64,000 bases of DNA from Oopsacas minuta. Taxonomy: Eukaryota > Porifera > Hexactinellida > Lyssacinosida > Leucopsacidae. Position 1 is the stretch's first letter, and the number at the start of each line of letters is the position of its first letter. A program made the position numbers and the translations under genes. Location: NCBI GenBank assembly GCA_024704765.1, contig JAKMXF010000302.1, positions 124,001 to 188,000 of the forward strand, in the 5' to 3' direction. The notes under the pieces were generated by a model that made no database searches, was not told the DNA's origin, and was given only the letters and a program-made list of their open reading frames with translations. Positions 42,826-54,550 of the stretch are shown here, one piece after another.

Positions 42826-43270
42826 AAGCTGTTGAGCAATTACAGGTTAGAAATGACATATACATGTTATAACTTATTCAATTCTCAATACGTGTATATT
42901 TTGAATTAATTATAGAGTGTACATTAATTGATTTACGCGAATTAGCGAAAGCTTTATAATTCATTTTATCGGTGTATTATTCGCGAAAATATGTTTGACC
43001 TACCTAGTAGTAATGGAATTCTTTCAGAAATTCAGCCATATGTTCTAATGGGCTGTGCTATCTAACCGTAAATACATTAATTATTAGCTTATTGCTACTA
43101 TGACATAGTTTGCATTAGCTAATTTAGACGTACAAATGATTATTATGCAAGTAGAGCATGTAACTCTGTGAAGTGCGTTCCAAGACCACGATCCTCACTA
43201 TTGCTATATTCTGATTGACTATAAATAGTCCCTCTCGCTGGAAAGACTATATATAATTCGAATCTTAAAT
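42826..43270. other. Intergenic stretch between WDR91 and the DRAM-like gene
   Basis: 445 nt with no ORF or RNA gene recognised. No acceptor-like AG sits immediately before the next ATG, and a TATATATAATTC run lies about 20 nt upstream of it, so this could hold an independent promoter. Confidence 0.4.
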
Positions 43271-44326
43271 ATGCCTTCTACCGCGCGAGATGATCGACTC
43301 TTGAGTTCATCTCATCTATGCATACCAGGCGTTTTAGCCTTCTGTTTAGGGATAATTGCATTTGTGTGTTTATTTGGTGCGTCATACGGTCTCAATTCGT
43401 TTGGTTGCCCTGTGTTATTCATGAGCAATTTGGCAGAAAAATTCCTCAGTCGCAGCCTGTTCACATACTTCATAACTATAACGGCTATCATGTACGGGAT
43501 CACTATGTTTATTCACTACATTGATGTAAAACTGCGTATAAAGTGGGACATTGTAGAAGGAGAATTAGACAACTATACAAGTCTAAATAATATTAGCATT
43601 TTTTGTGGGATAATATCTATGTTTGGATTCATTGGCATCACTTCATTTCCTTATCGAGGTATTCCTGTTGTTCAGTCGCTATATTTTACAAACAATTCGA
43701 ATGATACGAATTCTATTATATTTTCTTCTGTGAATATTGTCCATATGATTAATGTTGGATTTGGTTATGTCGGATTCTTCCTGTATGCTTGGTCAGTATT
43801 TCTCCTCAACATTCGTACACGAGTTTCTTATAGCTCTTCTTGTAGCCTCCTATTTCTAGCGTTTCAATCTTTTATCCTTATTTTGTTCACTATATTCTCG
43901 AATGTTACTGTAATCTCCATGATAATAATGTCTATATTCTACGAGATACAACCTGAGTCAATTTCGAAAATTTTCCCTGAATGTTTCAATGATTCTTCTA
44001 TTGCCTACTATGCTCATATGGCAGCTATACTGTCACAATTCATAACTACAGCTAGCATTCTATTGTATTGTCTCACTCTCCTCCCCCCTCTCAAAAAGAA
44101 GATCTTGTTTATATCACTTGAAGAACTCACTATTTACTCCCTTGGTTCAAACCTGACTACAGATGCGGAGAGCTTTTCGCCACCTCACATGAACGGCGAT
44201 ATTAAACCACTCTCTGGGTCCAGAAGAGAGAGACTATCAGAGAGTTCTGATGTTCTATTTGGAAATACATACACTAACTCTCAATCCAATTCCGTATTCG
44301 ACCTGTACAAAGAAACTATTCTGTAA
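43271..44326 (+). CDS. DRAM/TMEM150 (Frag1/Sfk1) family six-pass membrane protein
   Basis: A single exon of 351 aa with about six hydrophobic segments (for example PGVLAFCLGIIAFVCLFGA, YFITITAIMYGITMFI, ISIFCGIISMFGFIGIT, VGFGYVGFFLYAWSVFLL, LLFLAFQSFILILFTIF and HMAAILSQFITTASILLYCL). The last segment with LPPLKKKILFISLEELTIY closely resembles the end of DRAM1/DRAM2 (AAEW ... DFQKISLRVEANLHGLTLY). N-glycosylation sequons lie in the loop after segment 3 (TNNSNDT). The cytosolic tail of about 70 residues is Ser-rich. Family members sit in lysosomes or at the plasma membrane and affect autophagy or PI4-kinase recruitment. Whether this is DRAM or TMEM150 is not decided. Confidence 0.75.
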   Translation: MPSTARDDRLLSSSHLCIPGVLAFCLGIIAFVCLFGASYGLNSFGCPVLFMSNLAEKFLSRSLFTYFITITAIMYGITMFIHYIDVKLRIKWDIVEGELDNYTSLNNISIFCGIISMFGFIGITSFPYRGIPVVQSLYFTNNSNDTNSIIFSSVNIVHMINVGFGYVGFFLYAWSVFLLNIRTRVSYSSSCSLLFLAFQSFILILFTIFSNVTVISMIIMSIFYEIQPESISKIFPECFNDSSIAYYAHMAAILSQFITTASILLYCLTLLPPLKKKILFISLEELTIYSLGSNLTTDAESFSPPHMNGDIKPLSGSRRERLSESSDVLFGNTYTNSQSNSVFDLYKETIL

Positions 44327-44572
44327 AAACTTTTTAATGTGAATGTCTTACAATTCTCGTTAACGACTGACCTTTGAGATACTCGATCCGTTCACTTCCT
44401 TCTTTCACATAGACAACTTGTATTTATTTATTGACATATTTATTTACGTATTTACTTATCTGTTGTTTTGGTAGTTCACGTTGAATATGTCTGAATTATT
44501 GTTTATTTTATCTACTATTAAGGGGATATCAGAATAACAGCAAAATAGATCAAATTTAATTATGCTTAATCT

Positions 44573-44587
44573 AGCGTGTGTTCTAGC
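44573..44587 (+). promoter_or_regulatory. Acceptor-like site before BRPF
   Basis: GCGTGTGTTCTAG ends 1 nt before the ATG. Candidate spliced-leader acceptor. Confidence 0.4.
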
Positions 44588-47500
44588 ATGTTATCTAATG
44601 TTCCAAATAATGTCAGCCTATCAAATTCCATGACGTCAGGAGACCCTACCAATTCTCCTGACGATCCACAAACTCCAACTTGTAGTTTACAAAACACTAC
44701 GAACTCAATTGGTATCGGGGATAAATTCCAAAGAGAAAATCTGAGTGATTTATCAGAAACAGAATGTGACAATTCCTGTCAAAGGAATAAATCTTGTCCA
44801 CAATTGGAAACACATCTTGCTCTGCCATTGCCATCTAGTAGTTTAGTAAACGCGAATGTTAGTTGTATCATACCAACTGGAAATGGTGTGACAAAAGTAA
44901 AGCTAAAACGTGGTAGAAAGCCCAAAAATCTGGAACCACTGATTTCAGCTTCTGGCCCATTCACTATCCCGCTAAGAGATCAGATCTCTGAAATATCTAG
45001 AACCTTCCGTGAACAACCTGGTCCTCCCTATCGATGTCCGCTTTGTCTTAAAATCTATTTCAGTTACTCAGGAGTTCTCTATCATTTGCGAAATAACACA
45101 CATTCTGAAGCAGCTGTTTTAGAGAACAGAAAGAAGATGGCCAGAAGCAGACGGAAGCCTAAGACTAGTGCTGAAGGTCAGAAATTCGCTGAAGTTGAGA
45201 TTGAAAATGAAATCTACAAATTACCTTTTGAGAAATTTATTAACTTCGAGGTGACAGATGTTCCTCCCTCCCCTCTAACTCCCAAAATAAGTACGATTTG
45301 TATGCCCAATCAAACCTCTCCCGCTAAGAACTCTCCTAAGACACTCCGTGGACAATACTCCCCCGATAAAGCTCCTCCCCCTGAGGCTAGCTTTAAATTA
45401 GTTATAGAGAGAGACCATATTCGACACGGGGCTACAATGCCACTAAACTATATTCAGTATATCGAGAAAACGTCTGAAGACATGGCAATGTTTGTTGAAT
45501 ACGAAATGGATGAGGAGGATATTGCCTGGCTGTCGCTTATCAATGACAAACGGAATATAGAAGATATACCTACTATCTCTTATGATCTTTTTGAACTGAT
45601 AATGGATAAATTTGAGAAGGTATCTATTTTAATTTTTTTTGTTAAGAGAGGCTAGTATTTTTTCTGAGTATCTATAGGTTTGTGTTTTCGAGACATCAGC
45701 TGATGGGACAGTGCCAAATCAAAACAGTTTCGATCCACTTAACAATATTGATGAGAACGCAGTATGCTCGATCTGTAGTGATGGAGAAGCTCAGAACACA
45801 AACATGATCCTCTTCTGTGATATGTGCAATATTCCAGTACACCAGGAGTGTTACGGAGTTCCCTACATACCAGAAGGACAATGGCTTTGTAGGTTGGCTC
45901 TACCAAAATTAATATAATTTATATGTATGCTCTTATTTATCAAATTAAAGTACACTACTCACATACTCTAAGCCATGACTCTGTCTAGGTAGACGTTGTC
46001 AGTTATCTCCCTCGTGTGGAGTAGAGTGTGTGCTTTGTCCTAACAAACCTGGAGCATTCAAACAAACAGATGACGGACGGTGGTCTCACGTTATATGTGC
46101 TCTCTGGATTCCTGAAGTTCAGTTTGCTAACCCTGTATTTCTAGAGCCTATAGATGGACTCAAGAACATTCCTCCAGCAAGATGGAAACTTCTCTGCTAT
46201 ATCTGTGGACTGAAGGGACCTTGTATACAATGTAGCAGACAGAACTGCTATCTAGCATTTCATGTAACCTGTGCACAAGACAGTAGTTTGTATATGCGAA
46301 TAGAAGCTCTGGATGAGATAGGAGGTACTCTAAGGAAGCTAGCTTATTGCGTTAATCATGGACCTGATAGTATTCATAAGAGAGGTAGGAAGAAGATACC
46401 TAGAAGATTGAGTGAGCATGATAAGGATAAAGAAGGGACTGAAAATAAGAAAAATGTTGGTAGACCCAAGAAACAGCTCAACATTCCTCTTCCCCTTCCC
46501 ACCATTAGTGTACCCAAGATACCAGATGCTAAGTAAGCCATTGATTACATAATACTTATCATACGAATTATGATTACATCTATTTAGGATAAATGAAATT
46601 GTACAGAATGTAGAGCTACAAGATAAGGAGGATATTGTAGATAAATTGAAACATTATTGGATGCTTAAGAGACACATGAGGAACGGGGTCCCTCTGATCA
46701 GGAGGCTAGCTTCTATTACACAACAGAAACTCAATCATCAGGTACATGAGAATTAGTCTATAAATAGTATAATTATCCCCGTAATTTCTGTCTTATTTTA
46801 GGATCTAAGTATAGAAGAACTGACAGAATTAAAGGAGAAATTCTTTCTCCTCCGACGAGTACGGACAGATTTAGAGAAAGTACGTATGTTAGTCCAGCTG
46901 ACTTACAAAAGAGAAAGAGTGAAGAGAGAGAAAGTAAGTCTCAGATATTGTATTCCCCATGGTTACTTGTAAGACAGGGATAACTATAATCATCATGGAC
47001 ACTATATTCTGGGGGTTTCAAAATTACTCTATTAAAGTTGTTCTGTACACCCTAAACGGTTATTGGTTGCTTTACATATTCCACTATTTAGGCTAAAGTT
47101 CTCCATCAATCAATAGAGCTAGAGTTAGTCCCACTACATAGATTAATGTCTCTTGTACTTGAGAAGTTGATAGAGCGAGATGTTGCCAAGATATTTACTC
47201 AACCAGTTGACATAAAAGACGTGCGTTTGTAGAGTTAATTTAGCCAAACAACACTTGTATAACTAATATTTAGGTGCCAGATTATGGAGAAGTTGTCAGA
47301 GATCCAATTGATATTTCTACTGTGAAAGAAAAATTAGAAAACTTCGACTACCTCGATGTTGAAATGTTTACGAAGGATATTTATAAAATTTGGGAAAATG
47401 CTAAGTGTTACAACAAAGAAGAATCTGTGTACACTCGAGCTGCTAATCGGATGGAGAAGTTCACTGAAGTATTATTTAACTGGCTTGATCAAAAGTCTAT

Positions 47501-49578
47501 AGAAACAAACATTGACTCGAGAACAGGATTTCTTAGGAAAAGTCCACCACAACGAAAAAGTACTTGTAAATACTAATTAACTTGTAAATAGTAGCAAATG
47601 ATAATAATCTGATCTGAGGATGGTACGGTCATACGTGATCTGCCATCATTGAAGTGGTAATTTGTAATTTAGATGGAAAGCCTGCTGATGAATATTTACA
47701 TCTCTCACCAGATGATCAGGTGCGACAGCTTCAAGATAAGCTGGACGAGACCCGAGCTATCCTCTCCTCAGGTATTTCTATCTCACATCAGCTTGTTAAC
47801 CCTAATTACTTAAGACTAAAGGGATCATTTGAATTTTTTATGAATAATTAACTGATGGCTGTAAGCTAATTTATCAGATTCTGATTAAATATTAATCTTT
47901 GTTTAAACATAAGGCAATATATTATCAATTTCTCATATCTATCTATGCGTAGCAGTTACAAGAAAAGCACTCGTAAGAAACTTTAAGGAACAGATTTCAA
48001 CTCTGGTTAGCGAGTACGGGTTAAAAGATGTAAATTTCGAGCACAAATTCTCAGGTAAATATCTCATAGATTTGATCTTTACTAGCACTACCTACACTAT
48101 AATCCATTAAATTTGTAGAATCTGATTCTGTTGCTACAGAACCTGGTAAAGTAGAAACTCCTACTCCTAACAAGAAACGTAGGAGAGTTGAGATTGATAC
48201 TACACCCTCTGATATACGAGCTAGTCTGAGAATGACAGCAGCACGTAGAGCAGCACTCTCAAGGTAAAACATTATCCCCCGAATGCTAGAATATTTGATG
48301 ATATTTATTTCATTTAGTGCGAGATTGAATAGCAGTGAATCTAATCCTCCCTCTTCTCTAAATCCACCATCTCCTGATATGAAACGGGTTAGACAAGACT
48401 CTGAGAAAGAATATTCGGTTCAAGAACCTCTCCCGTCTTCTCAAGAAACAGTTACAACTAATGTATCAAGCGATAAAGGTATGTACATGTATTGTAATGA
48501 TATGTACTAATTAGATTGTTCTATCAAGGTTCTCTACGGAGTAATTCTAGTAAGAAGAAGAAGAGACACGCCTACTATTACAGATTATCTCATGAAAAAC
48601 CAAAGAAAGTTACAAAGAAAGTTCACAACTCAGAAGTAAGCTCAGGAACAGAGCAAATTATAGAAATTCATTCTCCAACAAGTTCAGTTAACGAGACCTC
48701 TCCACAAAACACAGAAGATAATCTCAAAGATTTCACAGACGCTCGTCCTCGCACCAGGAGTATGTCCCAAACTATGGATCTTCCTCCTCTTTTCTACCAT
48801 CCAGATCCCCACCTGCTTGTCACACAGAAGATCCGCACCTTATTCTCTGATCAGACCCCTCCCTCTTCTAGCCTGCTAGATGATACACCCGCTAGACAAC
48901 AATCTCTCTCTGAGGACGAATCTATCCCTCAGAGAGTGACAAGACAGAGATATAGAGATGATCATTTACAAGCAATACCCGAAGCACAACTCCTATCTCT
49001 TTCTATTCAAAGTAATAGAAAGGATAATTCTGCTAACGACTCTAGATCTGATGACCTAGAGAATAACAATGAGTTTTGGGATTTCCATCATCTCGATTTA
49101 GTGTGGGCTAAATGTGCTGGTTATCCATCTTACCCAGCAATTGTAAGCTATTATCCGTATTCGTATATTCTGCATTTATTATATACTGTGTTGTTAGGTT
49201 GTTGATCCAAAGTTAGCTAAACAAACAACCAAGTTAAATGATCAATCTATTCCTGTTCCGAAGAAAGAAGTTTTAGCTGATAAATCTGCCAAGCCTGAAT
49301 TCTTGTTGGTAAACTTCTTCGATTCTAAAAGAACATGGTTAGTGTATTACTGAGTATTTACTTTATTGTTGTTGTTGTTGTTGTTGTTGTTATTATTATC
49401 CCGTCCATTCAGGCAATGGCTACCTCCTTCCAAACTTCTCCCCCTGGGTGCAGATGACACTGACGATTCAAAACTGAAAGAAGTGAAAGGCTCACATCTA
49501 AAAGTATCTGTCCACGAAGCGTATACAAGAGCTAATAAGTTTGCTTGCGATAAACATTCAACACAAATTAGCAATTAG
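44588..49578 (+). CDS. BRPF1: Bromodomain-PHD-PWWP scaffold protein of the BRPF1/2/3 family
   Basis: Scaffold of MOZ/MORF or HBO1 histone acetyltransferase complexes. Fourteen exons: 44588-45619, 45678-45888, 45989-46532, 46588-46741, 46802-46933, 47092-47220, 47274-47565, 47673-47771, 47956-48054, 48119-48263, 48318-48478, 48529-49142, 49198-49337, 49413-49578; in phase, 1,305 aa. Order: C2H2 finger ([20 protein letters not shown]), EPL1-like region, PHD ([20 protein letters not shown]), zinc knuckle plus second PHD ([33 protein letters not shown]), bromodomain ([14 protein letters not shown], Asn kept in CYNKEE), and C-terminal PWWP ([34 protein letters not shown]). This set is unique to BRPF; the subtype number is a convention for the single early-animal gene. 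The exon 7 donor (GTAAAT) is weak. TGTGTTCTAG ends 1 nt before the ATG. Confidence 0.93.
49365..49399. repeat. GTT/TTA trinucleotide microsatellite in the last BRPF intron
   Basis: About nine TTG units followed by three TTA-like units, ending 14 nt before the exon 14 acceptor AG at 49412. Confidence 0.9.
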
Positions 49579-49833
49579 AAATAATTATGACGCAATCTGT
49601 TTTGTGAATCGATTCTCACTTATCTTTTAATTTTCCCCTGTAAAGCATGGCAGCTATGGTATTTTACCTTCAAATCTATAACTGATGGAAATTTGAATTT
49701 TAATACAAGTTATACGGGAAACTCTAAAATACATAAGTAGATAGCAGAATTGCTTTCTAGCGGGAATCTATGAATTATACGTTATAGTCTTACTAATTTA
49801 TTGAATATCAACTGATATATTAGACCTAATTCT

Positions 49834-52118
49834 ATGTCAAAACGACGCCAACAAGTGCTGAACTCTAGCTCAGAGGATGAAGCTGATTCTGACATAGAAA
49901 ACAACAAGCGAGTGAGGCCTGCTAGTTCTGACTCTTCTACTGAAGGCAGTGACTTAGATTGGACTGTAGACGGCAATACTAGTGTTAAGCAGAAGAAAAA
50001 GTCCACAGCTGGAGGAGGTGGTGCTAATAACCACGATACGGAAAGGGGAGAAAGGAATTCTTCTAGTCCTGGAGACAGCTGGGAATCTGGAGAAGACAAA
50101 TCTGACGATATGAACGATTCAGATTCTGATTCAGTAGAATCTTACAATTCTGTCTGTATATCAGATGAGACCACGTCAGGGGAAGATGAATTCAGTGATG
50201 GGTTTGACAATACTCTCAGAGGAGGACCTGAGGACAGGGCTATGCTGGAGCAAATGACAGAGGCAGAGAGAGAAGTGGAAATATATCGACGTCTTGAAAA
50301 TCGTGAGAGATTGTATGAACGAAAGAAGATTTATAAACAAATGAAAAGAGAACGACGTGAAAAGGAGAAGAGAGAGAGACCTGATAAAGCAAGGGAGAGG
50401 AGTGAGAAGAAGCGACAAAGAGAGTTATTCGAGATTAACAGGAGATCCGAGCGTAAAAGGAAACTAACTGATATAAAGAGGTCTGAGGCTATTGACCAGC
50501 TTAAACAAAATCGTCAGTTACAGAAAGAGAAACAAGAAAATGAAGTTATTAGTGAAGAACCTGACTACCCAAAGAAGAAAGCTTCTCCTAAGAAGAAACT
50601 CACTGTAAGTTGAGAATACAGTATTCGTTGTTATCCTAAGCTACTATTTAATATCTCTTTATTCGTAGGTTAAAGAGGTGTTTGGAAAATCAGGAATTGA
50701 GACAGATGAGGATGAATATGACAACAAACGGGGCCTTGAAGAAACCCAGGACATTGAAGATGACAGTGATGGAAAAGAATTAGAGTTAGGATTAAAGAAA
50801 TCTTTGCGACACCTTCCCATCTCATTTGTGGAGGAGATTAATAAGGTCAGAATGTCCAGGTTCCGTCTAGACAGCTGGGTACACATGCCTTACTTTAATG
50901 ACGTAGTGATCGGCTCATATGTTAGAATCGGTATAGGTTCTAATGAAGGGAAGAGCATTTACAGAGTTGCAGAGATAATGGAGGTTGTTGAGACGCCTAA
51001 AGTATACAATATCATCAATAATCCTACCAACAAAGCCCTGAGGCTAAAACATGGATCACAGGTATTGTCGATTCAGTATATTGTTATGATTTGTATTTAA
51101 TCGTGTAAGTGTTTAGGAGAGAGTATTCAGAATGCAGTTTGTCTCAAATGCTGATATAACTAAGGCTGAATTCGACAAGTGGAGATCAGCTGTTAATTGC
51201 GCTAGCATGAGATTGCCTACTAATATAGAAATCCGTAAGAAATTGAGGGCTATAGAAGAAGCAAAAGCTATTGTTCTGAATGATGAAGATATTGGATTAA
51301 TCGTGAAAGAGAAGGAGAGATTTCGAAAACTACCAACCAATTATGCAATGGCTAAAGCACGATTAAACGCAGCTAAAGACAAAGCTGAGATGGCCGAGAA
51401 TTTCGAGGAAGCACAACTATTGTCTGAAAGAATAAATGAAATTAATGAGAGAGCTGAAATGTTGGAGAAAGTTAGGAATAAAGATCTGACAAGAATTTCC
51501 TTTATAAATGAGAGAAACAGGATGCACAATTTACAGGTACTGTATAGTGAATTAAGCTTAATTTATTGCACAAAGTAACTAGCTAACTAGTTGATCAAGA
51601 GAGATTTAGGATTTCTCTCAATTTAGAGAGAGGAGACTATCAGAATAGAAATGGCAGAGAGGAGAGAGGATAATCCTTTCACCAGAAGGAAATGTGCCCC
51701 TAAGCTCGCTCCAATCGCACATCTCCACAACACATCTATAGGAGAGGGCGTAGAGACTCCAGAGAAAACGGTAACCGAGACTGCTCCAAAAATTCACACT
51801 TTGTTAGAAACACCAGTTCCCACCTCTGGTTTTAATCCTGCCTCTCAGCCTGACCCAGTATCTGGCTTGTTTGACAAAACTCTGGAGTTGAATGGTAATG
51901 ACATTCCTAACCAAACTCCAAACTCATGCAGGATTGCAACAAACCATTCTCTTAACCTGTCAAATGCACACGATTTTGATATACCAATTGACTTCCCTAC
52001 TGACATGACAAGCTCTCTTCCACACATGAACATATTATCCTCACAGGAGTCTAACAAAGGTAATCCTAGAAAAAACCTAAATCTTTCAGACTACAAAAAA
52101 AGAAAGGGCCTCATTTAG
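49834..52118 (+). CDS. RTF1: PAF1-complex subunit RTF1
   Basis: Couples RNA polymerase II elongation to H2B ubiquitylation. Four exons: 49834-50604, 50669-51061, 51117-51536, 51627-52118; 691 aa (human 710). Acidic/Ser N-terminus (LNSSSEDEADSD), a long basic-acidic helix including REVEIYRRLENRERLYERKK (histone-modification region), the Plus3 domain (HLPISFVEEINKVRMSRFRLD; GSYVRIGIGSNEGKSIYRVAE; FVSNADITKAEFDKW), a coiled region and the conserved tail DNPFTRRKC ... NLSDYKKRKGLI that binds the polymerase-associated complex. The start of exon 4 was set at 51627 because the two other AG choices nearby hit stops. It is 255 nt after BRPF. Confidence 0.96.
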
Positions 52119-52466
52119 TATCGTCAGTGCTTTGTCCCTCCTAGCCGCGAATAGGCCTCTGTCTGTCTGTCTTGCATAGCTCCTGAAGATGGTCTCATAT
52201 CAACTCTAACTTTGCTCATACACATAAACTTACTTAGCAATTGTTTGTACTATTATTATGCAGAGATTCTCACTTCATATAGTTTTGAGTAAGTTTGAAT
52301 TTGTGTTAACCACACAATTTTGCCATTTTTGTGAGCTTTGGGGTGAGTAGAGAATGTATCCATAGTCCAATGACAGATTAGTTAGGCTCTTATACGCTAA
52401 TATTGATGTATAGCAAATAACAATAATATATTATTAGTATCTCTCTCTCTTGTTTAGTTGATAAAA
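52119..52466. other. Intergenic stretch upstream of the RPB3 gene
   Basis: 348 nt without an ORF. It ends in a CT-repeat tract and TGTTTAG (AG at 52456-52457), a textbook 3' splice site although no upstream exon of RPB3 is visible. Confidence 0.6.
52440..52457 (+). promoter_or_regulatory. Acceptor-like site before RPB3
   Basis: A CT-repeat pyrimidine tract followed by TGTTTAG, 9 nt before the ATG; the strongest 3' splice-site look-alike in an intergenic position. Confidence 0.5.
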
Positions 52467-53369
52467 ATGCCCTACGCTAATAAACCAATTGTACGTGTAC
52501 TTGAAGTTACAAGCGAGAGTGTAAAATTCGTAATCGAAGACACCGACCTTGCTATGGCGAATGGACTGCGTCGCGTGTTTATCTCCGAGATTCCTACTAT
52601 TGCCATTGACTGGGTTCGAATAATTACGAATTCAACTGTTCTTCATGACGAGTTTATCGCGCATAGACTGGGTATGATCCCTCTAAGGAGTGATGACGTA
52701 GTTGAGAAGCTGGAATACTCGCGGAATTGTTTATGTGAAGAATTCTGTGAGAAATGTTCTGTAGTGTTTGAACTAGATGTTCGTTTTCAGGACGATAGGG
52801 AAGATAAAGCAGCTGCTACTCGACAAGTAACAACTAGAGATCTCCATTCCCATAATATGAAGGTTAGTTTATCTCTGATATTTCTAAATGTATATTTTCT
52901 GAATAATAATACGTTTATTGTATAGGTCATGCCTACTACTACTCCAGGAAAAGATATTGATAGCTCAGGGTATAGCGAGGAAGATGATATACTAATTGTA
53001 AAGCTACGTAAGGGTCAGGAACTCAAATTACAGGCAGTAGCTAAAAAGGGGTTCGCGAAGGAGCACGCTAAGTGGGGTACATCTGTGGTATCATTTGAGT
53101 ACGATCCTGATAATGCCCTCAGACACACAACCTTCCCTATACCTGAGGAATGGCCTAAGAGTGAGCACTCAGAGATCGGAGAGAAAGAAGTGCAAGCTCC
53201 CTATGACTTCCAATCCAAACCGAACAAATTCTTCTTCAATGTAGAAACGATAGGAGCTCTTCGTCCTGAGACAATAGTTCTATCTGGTATCAACGTGTTG
53301 AAACAAAAATTATCTAATCTACAGCTGTCTTTCTCTACAGAAATTTCACAGGGAACTGTTGCTTATTAG
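52467..53369 (+). CDS. POLR2C: RNA polymerase II subunit RPB3
   Basis: Alpha-like assembly subunit of RNA polymerase II, partner of RPB11. Two exons, 52467-52862 and 52926-53369, 279 aa (human 275). I start at [11 protein letters not shown], which matches the family start, not at an in-frame ATG three codons upstream. Visible motifs: [30 protein letters not shown], the four-Cys zinc loop [38 protein letters not shown], and [11 protein letters not shown]. The intron is 63 nt. RTF1 and TAF1, also polymerase II factors, lie in the same co-oriented array. Confidence 0.97.
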
Positions 53370-53502
53370 ATTTTATTTGAAATATAAAAGAATGAGAGAT
53401 ATAGTAATACTGCATTATAAACCAATGTAATGATTTCATGTCAGATCGTTCTCCTCATTATAACGAGTTATTTCAACTGATTAGCACTTTATCCGTATTC
53501 TT

Positions 53503-54462
53503 ATGGCAGAAGCTACCCCTGTAATATCAAATATAAATGGTTCACATTTCAAAGATCTCCCATTCTTCATTAACCAAAGCTTTCTAGAGCTCACTAAGCC
53601 TGCTTATGGGAAAATATTAGACAAATCATCTATAGAGACATTATGTGGGGGTTGTGAGATATCGCGAGACATTGACTTGGCTAAATCATTGAGTACAGCT
53701 GGAGGAGAGGATTGGTCTGTACTGAAGGGGTATCCTAAGTCTCCCATGGTGTTAAGATTAGCTTGTTGCTTGATTGTGTGGATGGATAGAGGGAGTGCTG
53801 AGCTCTGTCCTACACATCATCTACCTGATATGTATCTGATGAATGAGTCAGAGCAGAAACAGAAACGTATCCTCAGATTGGACCAGGGATGGGAGGTAAT
53901 TACGCATTGGGTTATAAATATATTTGTATAATATTTATATCATATTACGTGTATATAGGTGTTGAAGAAGTTCCCTGATAACTGGTATCAATGGCCTGAT
54001 CAAACAAAACAAAAAGAGTTAACAAACCTTATTTCTCAGATAGAATTGAGAGGAGTATTAGATTTAATCGGGTTTAGAGAGACAGTAGGTAGCAAGCTGT
54101 TAATACCTCCTACAAGAGAGGTTATAATGCAAACATTCACTGCTCTACACTCTGAAGGCTCTAAGCTTTCGGTAGGGGCTAGAGCTTTTGCTAAACACGG
54201 ACATCGTGACCATACAGCCTCTTGGTGGGGGACATGTACTGGTTCAGAAGAGCAGAAGAATGAATCAGCGCTCAAAATCGTTACTAAGATCCTAGACAAT
54301 GCAGCGTGGATGAATATACACTTTATGGTGCATGACACTGGTGTATTAGAGGCTAGGACTGTAGAAGGTTATGGAGTAAGGTGGTTAGCTGATGGGAAGG
54401 AGTTCAGAGGGTTCTTAGAGCCCCAGATGGAGGGAGGACATGAAGCTGGGTGGATACATTGA
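53503..54462 (+). CDS. Two-exon gene, family not recognised
   Basis: Exons 53503-53895 and 53959-54462 join in phase to 298 aa. The intron (63 nt) has GTAATT...ATATAG ends. No signal peptide or membrane helix. The sequence looks like a folded globular protein with many aromatic and charged residues, for example LRGVLDLIGFRETVGSK, RDHTASWWGTCTGSEEQK and the very regular ending GYGVRWLADGKEFRGFLEPQ followed by a Met-Glu-Gly-Gly-His tail. His and Glu clusters near the end could bind metal, but this is a guess. I have a weak memory of similar uncharacterised eukaryotic proteins and cannot name them. It sits 133 nt after RPB3 and 88 nt before GAS8, so it may be co-transcribed with them. Confidence 0.75.
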
Positions 54463-54525
54463 TTGGATATATTTAGTTTGATTTTGTCTGTAAACTCTTT
54501 TAGATGTTTTGTTTTATTTGTTACT

Positions 54526-54537
54526 TGTATATTTCAG
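54526..54537 (+). promoter_or_regulatory. Acceptor-like site before GAS8
   Basis: TTGTATATTTCAG, 13 nt before the ATG. Candidate spliced-leader acceptor. Confidence 0.45.
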
Positions 54538-54550
54538 TTAGAGTTATAGA

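Noticed and set aside
47566-47672. BRPF ending after the bromodomain exon at 47576
   Set aside because: A weak GTAAAT donor at 47566 joins in phase to further exons leading to the PWWP domain, so the gene continues.
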